A DNA stretch of 64,000 nt from Phascolomyces articulosus (Eukaryota > Mucoromycota > Mucoromycetes > Mucorales > Lichtheimiaceae). Positions 10,721-21,917 of the stretch are shown here, in pieces. Each line of letters opens with the position of its first letter. Position 1 is the first letter of the stretch. The position numbers were made by a program, and so were the translations under genes. The notes beneath the pieces were generated by a model. It saw only the letters and a list, made by a program, of their open reading frames with translations. It was not told where the DNA came from and did not search any database. The stretch lies in assembly GCA_025677815.1 (NCBI GenBank), contig JAIXMP010000009.1, forward strand, positions 806,001 to 870,000, written 5' to 3'.

Positions 10721-12971
10721 ATGAACACAACGTTTTATAATATTTTGCCACTACCAACGCGTAAATGGGAAGAAAATAACGATACTGCTCCGTGTATTAA
10801 TAAAAGTATACACCTTTTGACTGATACAACAAAAGACTGTCATTGGAGTGATATTTTGAACGCCACACGAACTGCTTTCAGCAATGGGCATTTTGACAAA
10901 GTCATCGATCAGAGTTCATTACTCCTTTATGAGTTACAGACACAAACTGTATTGGCGTTAACTATGCGAGCCCACGATTGGGCACAAAAGAGATACTATG
11001 ACAGAGAACTGGAAGACGCACAGACCATGATTTCTATTGCACCCCACCATCCTACGGGTTACTTATTGACTGCTCATCGGTATGCCAGCCAAGGATTATA
11101 TCATAATGTTGTAGAATTATATACGAAGGCAATGGATATGGTACCCATGACTCATCCGAATTATGAAATAATATTGCAAGGCAAACTGCATGCACAACAA
11201 AAACTCAACTATCAAGTCGATTTTATTGCCAATTTACCTTACGATCTTGTTTGTCTCGTCATTGATTATATTCCCCAGGAAACACTTGCTCAATGTACTA
11301 TCGTTTCACGTACGTGGCGCCAAAAAATACTTGAGTATTCCAAATGCTGGCGAACGTTTTCTATTGAAAGGTTTCAACAAATAACACCTCATCCTTTGAA
11401 CATTTTGCCAACTGTCAGCCACTTCATCCAAGCCCTTTCTGTACCTCACGCAAAACCAGTAAAATATTTACTAAAACTTATGGCGCATAATAAATTTAAA
11501 AATCTTCATTCTTTTTCAATAACATCAAGAGGTCCGTTAGTAACGACAAAACAAGTCAACTTATTTTATATAGAAAAAGATAGCTAAAGTACGTATGGCA
11601 TTTTTTTAATTATATATATAATAATAAAAAGAGGTATATTCATCTTATGCACCGGCTTGCCCTTATTCCGACTGGCCAGATTATTACAATAATTTTTGTT
11701 CATCTCTTCGTCATGTTGGTTCGACATTGGCAAGTTTAAATTTACATTTCCCTGGTAAAAACACGCCTTTTTTGGCCGACATTTTATCAGCATGTCCTCA
11801 TGTTAGTACAGTTCGATTTACGGCTTATGACAACAGGCAAGCCTTTGCTAGTAATGGATTACCTGATTCCACTTGTTTAAAGACTCTTGTCTTAGAGACT
11901 GGAATGGGTGGTTTAATGACCTCCACTATCCGTGATATTATGACATGCTCACCCCAACTAAGACATCTTGGGTTACAAGGTTGTCAAGTCGACATACATG
12001 AAGAATTACAAGAACATATTACGAGAACCCGATTAAAAAATTTATATATTTTTTCTCATGGATCGAAACATTGGCACGATAAACGACTCGACCGGATACT
12101 AAACGATCAGGAAGAAGATATTTATACCAATGAAAATAACGGTACCAATATGGATGCATCAACAAAAAATTTGATACCTGCCCTAGGGCAGCTCAAGATC
12201 CTTCATGTAGAAAATATTCGTTCATCAGCGACCTTTTTTTCAGCGCTACTTCATCAACTCCGTGATACTTTAGAAGATTTATTGCTGGGATTTCTCCCGA
12301 GTGCTACAGCAATAAATACCTACGTATTGGCATATAATATATCAATGCCAAACTTGTTGACTAGTCTTTCAGTAAATTATTGGCTGCAAGAAAACATCCA
12401 AGATCTTGTATACCTAGTAAAATACAACCCACGCCTCACCTCTCTTACGCTGGAAAAGATAAACTCATCCATACACGCTGATTTCTTTTATGAAGCAGCC
12501 AAACTAGAGAATCTTTCCAATGTCAAATTCAATGACATTGGTTGGTCCAATGAAGATGCATTGATTGCATTCCTATCATCCACTCAGCAAGATAACAAAA
12601 GGAAACTCACATCCATTTCCATGACAATGCTTTCATCAAGGATGAGTCCTACCATCTTGGATACTTTTGGCACTATGGAAAATTTGACCAAGCTGATATT
12701 CTGGGATAATAAGCATTCTATTTCGATTACAACCAAGGAAGGAATCCGTCGATTTGCTAGGACACTCGGACATACATCGTCGAAACTTAAAGAAGTGGAT
12801 CTGTTGATGAATATATCATTTTCCGAATATGATTTGCGTACCATAGGAGCAAGTCCTAGTTTAAAACGTGTTAGGTTATGGGGTGCAGATTATAGTAATT
12901 TGGCACGAGAACAAATTTTGAATAGTTTTCCACCTCACATTGATACTCGTGTTGAATATGAACAAGGGTGA
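10721..12971 (+). CDS. TPR-F-box-LRR protein
   Basis: My model joins 10721-11539 and 11634-12971 to 718 residues through a 94-base GT-AG intron. The exact splice sites are less certain than elsewhere, but the reading frame must change between 11540 and 11640. Order of parts: TPR-like repeats (about 45-150), F-box (about 166-208; FIANLPYDLVCLVIDYIP) and a long leucine-rich-repeat tail (about 270-700). This is the architecture of Dia2 and Pof3, SCF adaptors in which TPR and LRR bind partners and substrates. The homology here is by architecture, so the substrate is unknown. Shortened or broken relatives lie at 533-607, 931-1382, 6346-7308 and 9508-9880. If the frame change is a real frameshift and not an intron, this copy is also dying. 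Confidence 0.75.
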
Positions 12972-13292
12972 TGATGATTATTCCTCTTCCTTTTCTTTTC
13001 TATTATCCCACCACTACCAATACCTATTTATTATTACGTACATTTCTTCAAAATATATATAACAGATGAATATTTATATTACCATATATAAAAAGGATTG
13101 TTTTAATGCTATTGTTTATTAGGGAGATTAAACATTGGGTAATATATGTTTGCAATCATGCTATCCTGCTGGAGCCGGTTATAACAGTTCTCTGTCTAGA
13201 AAACTCCGCTGCTTGTCGCGCTTACATATAGATTTTTTTTTCTGTGAGATACTCCAACTCCTTTTTTTTCGCGTCTTCTACATATAAACACT
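12972..13292. other. Short intergenic, Nup159 promoter
   Basis: Contains the F-box gene's 3' end and, shortly before the nucleoporin ATG, poly-T tracts. No gene is seen. Confidence 0.35.
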
Positions 13293-16200
13293 ATGAATCA
13301 GTTTGAGGTACTCGCTGATAATGAACCTGCTATGAATGAATCTGAGGTATTTTATAATTGTTACAATAGGACAAAAATAATTTCTTTTTCAAATGGACAA
13401 CACAATATACCAAAGCCTAAACACTAAATCTACTATTCATATTAATTAATTCTAGGTGTTTCGATTCAGTAGTTTGGTACCCGATGCAAGAATAACACTT
13501 CACGAGAAAAAAGAAGATTCAGAAGAATATGAACGATTCGATCCTGAAAGATATCCTTCAAATGTTTCATTACTTGCATGTTCATCTAAATTCGGCTATT
13601 ATGTTGCTGCTACTTTACAAGGTTTCTATATAATTTTGACACTTTTCTTTATTATTATTTTCAATAGATCATTTTTTTTTAAAAAAATAGACTTCAACCT
13701 AATCGATCCTAATCTTAATCCATTAATTATAGGCTTTGTGTATGGATTGACTAAAGATTTACGAGACACGATCAAGGCATTAGAAAAAGGTTCCACTGGT
13801 GCTTTGAATGATAAAATAAACGTTCCTATTTCACAAGGCCCTGTCCACCAACTGCGCACAACTGCGGATCAAACACAAATTGTTGTCGTTGTAGCAGGTG
13901 GTTTGGTATTAATTTATAATGCCAAAGATATTGCTGAACAGGTTTGTTTTATTTTCATTGTACTCTTTCTTATTTGGAGAAATGGCTATTTAGAAGGCTA
14001 TGACGGTGATAATAAGTCAATTTTTTTTATTAATTAGAAGGAGAATGTTACTCCTACTCAAACATTTCAATTGGAAAACGACATCATTGACATACGACCC
14101 AACCCAGATGCTTTACCCGAGTTAGCAGCAGTCGTTTTAAAGGATAATAAATGTATTCTTATCAATTTATCAACTGGCACAACAACAACAGAAATTAGTA
14201 ATGATGCTACTGCCGTATGTTGGTCTCCCAAAGGTAAACAGTTGGTATGTGGCTGTAAGGATGGTCAATTAGTACCCTATGATGTTGAAGGGGTAGAAAA
14301 GATTGCCATTGCACTACCAGAAGAGTTACAAGCCAAACAACCCATCCCATATGGTAAGCCTATTTCAGCTTTTAAACCTGTATCTCGTTGATCAACAACA
14401 GAATAGAGTGAGACCAAAAATCATAAGTGAGATGAATTTATTTATACTTATATTTATATTCTTTTTTAATTTAGTTCTTGGTGTGTTATGGATTCAACCT
14501 CATGTATTTTTGGTTGTGTACGGCAAAAGCGAAGGAAGTGAAGAATTTGATCCTTCTCATGTGGCATATATAATTGATCGTAAATCAAAATCAACAGGCG
14601 GATTACAATATGTCTTACTCGATGACATAACGGGTGTATTTAGTGACGAACGAGGCTTAAAAATGTTTATGGAGGTTATTCCTAATTTTAGCAGCGATAT
14701 GAAATATGCAGTTATGTTGGGTAATGCAGCTTCAACTGATTTATCAGTGGTGGGTCAAGACGAGAATGGTGATTGGGCAACATACATTTTACCAGAGAAT
14801 GGATTGGCCATGATGCCATTATCCGATGGTGATATGGATACATACCCTGTGGGTTTGGCGTTGGATTTCTCGGTTTCCGAAGAATTGCCACCTTACGATT
14901 CGTCCGTCAGCAACGAAGGTGTTAAACCTATGCCAGCACTTTACTATCTGAACGACGAAGATCATATCGGTGCATACTATTGTTATCAAGAAACGTTGGC
15001 AAAGAATGGTGATAAGTTTGTTGGTATGGTGGCAGCAGAAGATATCCAAACAGGAGCTATTGCACAACCATCTTCTTCATCCACTACGACAACAGCAGTA
15101 GCACAAGAACCAACCGAAGCTCAAAAACCTACCGATACAGCCAAACCATCTGGATTTGGAAGCAGTCCATTTGGTGCTGCTCTTTCACAAGGGGAGAAAA
15201 AGGATGAAGCTTTTGCATCATTATTATCTGGTGGTGGTTCTGCTTCATCATCCACAAGCACCGCTTCTACTAGTGGTATGGGTGCATTTGGGGGAAGTGG
15301 TAGTGGTGGTTTTACATCGTTCCGTAACTTGGGTGTTTCAACTTCAGCTTCACCAAAACCACCTTCTGGATTTGGAAGTAGTACTCCAGGCGCACCTGCT
15401 TTTGGATCCACAAGCTTTGGTCAAGCTAGTGGGGATGCACCAACTCAACAACAAAGTTTCGCTTCATTGGCCAAAAATACGACACCCTCTGCTGTTTCAC
15501 CTAACACATCCGGTGGATTTTTTGGAAGTTCTTCAACTACGGCATCATCGTTTGGTGCAACAGCTTTCGGATCGGCACCTACCTTTGGTTCATCTAGTTT
15601 CGGATCAAAGCCTGCCTTTGGTTCTACAGGTTTCGGAACAGCTCAACCCGCAACTACTTCTTCCACACCCACCACAGGCACCACAAGTGAATCAGCAAAA
15701 CAATCCCAGCCAGGTGCCTTTGGAGCGGCCTTTGGTCACACAACAACATCATCTGGTTTTGGGTCAGGTGGATTTGATCAAAGTACGTTTGGATCTGCTC
15801 TTGCTTCATCCACTTCATCTTCTACAACAAGTGGTGGTGGCGGAGGATTTGCTTCACTTGGAAGACAACCTAATGCGCCCTCAAAAATTCCTGTCCCTTC
15901 TTCTGGTGGATTTGGTGGTGCATCACCATTTGGAAAATCAACATTTGGATCTACCACACCGTTTGGCTCTACCCCTCCTTCTGATAAGCCGGATACTTTG
16001 GCTTCAACTTCTTCACCCGATAAAACGACCGAACCAACACCTGCACCCACACCTTCTGAATCTGAAACACAAGTCAAAGCAGAAGTATCTATCAAGGAAG
16101 AACCATCACCAGCTACTGCTACAAAAGAAACAGCATCCACAGAACCTGCCCTTGTCAAAGAAGAACCAAAGGAAGAAGAAAAGAAAACAGCTTCTTTATC

Positions 16201-18177
16201 CTTTGGTAGCTTTGGAAGCTTTGGTTCTGCTACTCAAAAGGACAAGCCTTCATCTACATCGTTTGGTTTTGGAAGCTTTGGATCAACTCTTCCTTCAACT
16301 ACTACTACAACAACAGACGGGGAACCAAAGAAGGAAGAGGAAGGAGAAAAGAAACCAGCTTCATCATTTGGATTTAGTAGTTTTGGATCTGCGTTATCTT
16401 CTACCACTACTACTGCAACACCAACCGCTGCTGCAGCGCCATCCACACCACCTAAGACTACGATTGGATTTGGATCATTCTCATCCACAACTACAGATAC
16501 AACAAAAGTGGCACCAGCGACTGGCTTTTTCAGTAAACCAGCAGGTACGCCACCTCCTTCATCCGCTGAATCGGTCAAACCTTCCGGTAGCTTATTTACT
16601 GGTTTAAGCAAACCATCTTCTTCAACCACAGAAACAAAACCTATGGCATCATCGACCATTTCATTCCCTGGTATCAGTGTGTCTTCGCCTACACCAGCAA
16701 AACCTGAAAGTTCAGGATTTTCACTTGGTGGTAGTAGTACTGCTACTTTGCCATCATCATCTATTCCATCTTTACTTTCAAAACCAACAGAGTCTACTCC
16801 AGCAGTACCCAAACCATCCTCATCAACAACTCCTATCACACTTCCGTCATTATCGTCCACAACAACTGAATCTTTAAAGTCATCTATTTCCAGTGCATCT
16901 CCTAAAAAATCATCATTTGTGCCTGAAATACCAGAACTTACTGGGAAAGATGTAAGTAGCTCTTTATTTTTTTACATTCTGAATAAGATATATGTATGTG
17001 TAAGATATTTATTGGACCAATCAATATACGTATATTGCCATAGAGTATGGCACGAGAATTCGAACTTGCCTATCATAACATGAACAATGAATTGAAAAAG
17101 GTAATTTCAAAAGGAAAAATGAGAGTTCTATAGAATAAATAGTATCCCAAAAAAGAAAAAAAAGCTAATCAAGTTATCTTTCTATGAACGATGATAGCTG
17201 GCATTACGACAAGAAGACTTTGCAAAAGAAGTACAACAACAACAAAAGCAACATCCTTCTGCAAAGTCCATGCGCGATTTGGATGAACCTTTGGAATCAT
17301 GGCGTATTGCAGATGTGAATGATATTGGTGCTATTGTTGATAAGATTTTGAGTCAAGCCAATGGTATTTTACCTCAAATCAATGAATTATCCAAATCTGT
17401 TGAATACTTTCAAAATGACCTCGAGAAATGTAAGTTTAATATACCATTCTATTTTTTATATTTTGAAATCAGTTTCTTAAACGAGTTCCCTTTTTTTTCC
17501 CTCATTCTAGTGGAAGCAAAGAAAAATGTGATTGAAGAGATGAAGGATAAAGACAAAGACCCAAAGCTTCAAAAAGAATTGGATAAACGTGAATTAGATC
17601 CAGAAACAGCCAAAAAATGGGAGCGTGTTCAAAGCCGAGCTAAAGAATATGGTGAATTATTAAGTGATTTGGAAAACAAGGTTCATGATTCAAAGAAGCG
17701 GAACAAATCGCCTGCTACGTCTGCGTTTGATGCCAAGTAAGTAAACCAAAATTAAAGGGAATTATTTTATCTAGATTTTAGGAATAGAAAAAGAAAAAAC
17801 TAATTCATATTTGATTTCATAGTTTCCCAAGTTTATATTCGTTACATGTAGCCTTGCGTGATATCGCAGATACTTTACGGAGCAAACAAGATCAACTTCA
17901 AGGCATTGAAAGTCAATTGGCTCGATTACAATTCAAGGAAACACATACCAAGGCTAGGAAATCCTCTGGTCGAATTGCACTTGATGATAGTAGTGATGAA
18001 GAAGAAGAGGAGGAAGAAGAACAAGAGAAAGAAAGACAACATGAAAAGAAAAATGAAAAATTCAAAGTGAAAACAGAAAAATCATGGTCACAAACTTCTT
18101 GTGAATATACTGCCAATTATTTACGACGAGAAAGGTTCTTGGATAAATTACATCAATTTCAACAATACCAAGAATAA
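13293..18177 (+). CDS. Nucleoporin of the Nup159/Nup214 family
   Basis: Nine exons: 13293-13346, 13456-13621, 13733-13941, 14038-14353, 14475-16951, 17044-17100, 17198-17429, 17511-17736 and 17823-18177. They sum to 1,363 residues. Residues about 18-438 are an N-terminal beta-propeller; VCWSPKGKQL and VLGVLWIQPHVFLVVYG match the Nup214 propeller closely. About 450-1070 is an FG-repeat region with many GFGS, SFG and AFG motifs, mixed with acidic/lysine-rich linkers (KEEP). From about 1074 to the end lies a helical coiled-coil region (SLYSLHVALRDIADTL) with an acidic stretch of about eleven residues. Family role: a cytoplasmic-face pore subunit whose propeller recruits the DEAD-box helicase Dbp5 for mRNA export and whose coils anchor it to Nup82/Nup88. 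A first coding exon of only 18 codons is unusual but splices cleanly. Confidence 0.93.
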
Positions 18178-18433
18178 AATTACCTCATCAGATCTTGATT
18201 TACAGTGTAGATAAATCCATGATCCACCACTTCATAATAAAAAAAAACAAAGCAATTTTTTTTACCACTATTTACTTTATTTTTAAATAATGAAGTTGTT
18301 GACCACAAAAGTGAGAAGGTCTGTGCGTAAAAAAAAAAATAATACTTGTTTTTTCATATGGATTACCATTAATAGAGTAAAGAAGGAAAAAATACGCAGC
18401 CCTTTCCTTTTCCACTTTTTTTTGTCCATAGTA

Positions 18434-19355
18434 ATGCCATCCGATCTTGAGGAAGAAACACGAAAAAAAGGAAACCTTTGGGCTCATGAACAACAAGCAA
18501 AATTAAAACAATCAGCAAGAGAAAAACTTCATCATTTAGAAAAGATCACCAATGATCATTTAACATGGTTTGATCAACATGATACTATTGAGTGAGTCTT
18601 CCTGCTCTTTTTTTCAACTTTGGAATAAAATTGCCCCTTATGAAAAAAAAACCTCTTAACGTGTTTTTGAATATATTCTAGAAAATTAATTCAATCCAAA
18701 CGACCATTGGATGCTACAACAACCGCGTCCATACCACCAACTAAACGTGTCAGTAATCATAAAAATAACAATGCACCATCACCAGTACATACAACCGATC
18801 GTCCTAGTATGAGTAGTCATGCGTCCATGAAAACAGCTAATGAAATGAACGAAGAAATGGAAGATCAAGTTCAATTAGTACAGTCTCAACGCCACCATAT
18901 CCCTCGTAGTAATAATAGTAGTACGATTCGTCATAGTGGCAGTTTCCACCGATCTAGTAATAATAACTTTCTAACACAACAGCAACAACCGCAACACTGG
19001 TCGACTATTAGCCAAAACAACAATAAAAAATCAAGCCGTAACAGCAAAGCAAAAACGTCCAGCAAAGAAGAGGGAGAGGAACATGATTCAGATAGTGATG
19101 GGATGGATCCAGATTTATATCCAACCAAAGTACCTGAATGGGCTATGAGTCCAGAATTGATGGAAAAATTAAAATTACAAAAACCAACAGATGGTGATAA
19201 AATATTTGGTGAAATGATTCCTATGGAAATGTCAGGTAAGGATGAATGAAGAGGAAAGTGATTGTGAAGTGTATGGGTGATATTTTACTGACACATTTGG
19301 AATATTTTGCTGGATAGTGATCTTTGGTACCAGAAAACGGACCCAAGCTAAATAA
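18434..19355 (+). CDS. Small INCENP-like protein (Aurora kinase partner)
   Basis: Three exons (18434-18591, 18682-19235, 19318-19355) give 249 residues. The C-terminus at about 203-249 is an IN-box: VPEWAMSPEL, then DGDKIFGEM, ending VIFGTRKR through the third exon. In INCENP/Sli15/Pic1 this segment wraps and activates Aurora B (chromosomal passenger complex). The last exon supplies the typical FG..R tail and is entered by a GTAAGG donor with a TACTGAC branch site. Without splicing the frame ends six residues after the donor, so the exon matters. The N-terminus (1-60) is helical and may be the Survivin/Borealin-binding part. The middle is low complexity (Q/N/S/H). The usual long coiled coil is missing, making it far shorter than most INCENPs. 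Only 256 bases separate it from the nucleoporin. Confidence 0.8.
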
Positions 19356-20551
19356 CCATCCTCGTCATTTTTTATTATTGTATAAGCTATTATCATACAC
19401 ACTCTCTATTTTCATCTCTCCCATCCTTTCCCTATTTTCATCATCACGCATACAATTTATTAATATTATTATTATTTTCTTAGTGCTAGCAAATAATACT
19501 ACTTTTCTTTCTTACTCATTATTATATCTATTGAAACATATAATGATATGTGTACATATTATCATCTTGTAAATATTAATACATAATCCAAACAACAATA
19601 GCAATGAATCTTTTCTAGATGGTTATATTTGAATTAATGATCATGGTTAAAATGTGATGTATGGAATGTATAGGTAATGAGGGTATGTAATAATTATATC
19701 TGGATACAAATAAGCACTATACTATCAATTTTATTTAGCATCTTTTGAAACTTTGAATATAATTTACTACGTAGGACGACGTCATATATATAAAAATTCA
19801 CTCATATATGTGTAAATGCATAGGTATACACCCATCCAAATAAAACGTAATGACATTGTGAACTATAACAAATAGAATATATACGTACTATTATACAAAC
19901 AACTAAACCAAAAGATATTATGGACTACTTTTTACATATATAAAGTTTTCCGGTGATCGAAATGCATAACATGGTATGTGTAGGTAGTTACGGGGCTACT
20001 CTTGCATAAACGTCATATATACCACATGATGGTGGTAAAAAAAACAACGCGGCTTAAAATCATCTTTTTCTGCTGTCTGGATGGTACCTCTTTTCTAACT
20101 GTGAATGTCATATTATACTGGCTTTGCTTATATAGATTATATATATAAGCAATGAGCCCACCCAACCACTAAGCCCTACGAACACCTCAGTATCACCTGA
20201 AATTTCATTGTTTCTTATTGCCAATTTTCAGTTGACCCTATAATTCAAACAGTGGCACTTTGTTTTTTTTACTCGACACATGATGTATGTTTATCAAAGA
20301 GGCGTCATAGTCTACACGTTATATACATTTACAAAAACATAACAGTAACGCATACTCAGTTAACAAAAAAAGTACGGCATTTTTCCAGAGTAGTACTCAG
20401 CAAACAACAGCAGCAGAAAAAAAAAAGAAGAATCTTCAAGTTCTACCCGTTGTATAAGGCAAAGTATAATTCAATGGCAATAGGTATATAACATCACTCC
20501 GTATTTTCTACACATATTTTGAGTTTAATTTCTTCAATTCCTGTTTCAGAC
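19356..20551. other. AT-rich intergenic region
   Basis: No gene recognised. A TATATAA box at about 20483 precedes the small candidate ORF at 20552. Confidence 0.35.
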
Positions 20552-20773
20552 ATGTTAACATACATATGTTTCGCCTTTTTTCAATTTCTATATCATTTTT
20601 TTTCTTGGGTCATTTTTTTCATTTTATTATACGTAACAAATTGTATAAAAGAAGAAATAAGTTTGTGGAGGCAAAAAGGCGGAACGACTATAAGAGGTAA
20701 TGCCCCGGATATTAACAAAAGGTTACATGTTTTACACACCCTTTTTTTTCGTATTAGACCTATTAATATATAA
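20552..20773 (+). CDS. Candidate small single-pass membrane protein
   Basis: An ATG-initiated frame of 73 residues with a TATA box about 70 bases upstream and a pyrimidine-rich leader. Residues 1-35 are strongly hydrophobic and aromatic (FAFFQFLYHFFSWVIFFILL), a plausible membrane helix. The C-terminal half is basic (RLHVLHTLFFRIRP). I recognise no family. AT-rich DNA readily creates such F/I/L-rich frames, so it may be chance. Confidence 0.25.
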   Translation: MLTYICFAFFQFLYHFFSWVIFFILLYVTNCIKEEISLWRQKGGTTIRGNAPDINKRLHVLHTLFFRIRPINI

Positions 20774-21917
20774 TGCAAATAATAATGTGTACAACAAACT
20801 CTTTTAAGGTTAAATCATGAAGCTAATCTTGTATAATTTTACCATTTAGTTAAATTGTTTGAATGTAATCATGTTTTAGATCTATTTACTTTCTGCCATT
20901 ATCGCTAGAGTATTATGACATAATGCTGTTGTTCTTTGTCATGATCATAATTTCAGTTAGTAAAGTTGATTTGTAATCAATCATTTTCCTCTCAAGCTAT
21001 ACGTAATTTGAAATGACGTGCCGTATTATTATTACCAGGAATTAAAACCTGTTCTCATCATCCATCAATTCACACCTGCACAAATAAAAAGAAGGTGATG
21101 TTTTTTATGTAAAGATGACAAAGAAATTTGTTGGGTAACACGAAACTCTAAATCTCCATCATCGGCGCAACCGGAGCAAAAAGATTCTATTTCCCTTCTA
21201 TAAAGAGTGAGGTGGCTTTTTGGGGTATGCATTTATTATGACTCGATTGAGTATATAACATATAAAATCGGTTCACCCAATCATATCAACAAACCCCACA
21301 CTTTTTCCAAAAGTAAACTGTTTGGTTTTCCGAATAAAAAAACGTGTTCGATGTAAGAGAGTATTGTAATGTGTAATCTATTACCAACAAAGCAATTATA
21401 TACTCAACAAAAACATATTATTGCATATCACCATTGCATGTGTGTATGATTACATAGAATATCTAGACCGTTTTCCTGGTTTATAGAACGGCTAATATAT
21501 AAACCTTAATCCGGCGAAAAAATTCTATAACTGGGTTATATATATATACACTTTTTTTTTGGCATAAGGGCCTAGCCAACAGCCAGAAACAATTTTTTTT
21601 TCTTTCTTTGACTTTTTTCTTTTGCCTCTCGAATACAACAAAAATAACAGCAAAATTCTCTTTTTTTAATTCTACTTGTAAATATTATAGACTTCTTTAT
21701 TTTTTGTTGTGTTTTACCCTAAGCCGTTGCATGTTTTGTTTATAGAACTCAACTCTTTTCTTTCTTATTCCTTTTTCTATATACTCCCCCTTCTATCACT
21801 TATTCACTATCACTCGAACAAACTTAACATATAACGCATATACATATCTATCTATATTTATATATTAATCCAAAATAATTATAATATAACAAACGACCTA
21901 CGAGAAACGTTAAAGTC
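20774..21917. other. Promoter and leader region of the SAP gene
   Basis: AT-rich sequence with a TATATATATACAC stretch near 21540 and long pyrimidine tracts (21590-21800) typical of a strongly expressed 5' region. No other gene was seen. Confidence 0.35.

Noticed and set aside
15156..16607. 483-codon plus-strand frame rich in L, H, Q
   Set aside because: It is the +1 shadow of the nucleoporin FG-repeat exon; its composition simply reflects the repeated Ser/Gly/Phe codons.
16234..16860. 208-codon minus-strand frame (V/D/G-rich)
   Set aside because: Antisense of the same FG-repeat exon, without family resemblance or splice signals.
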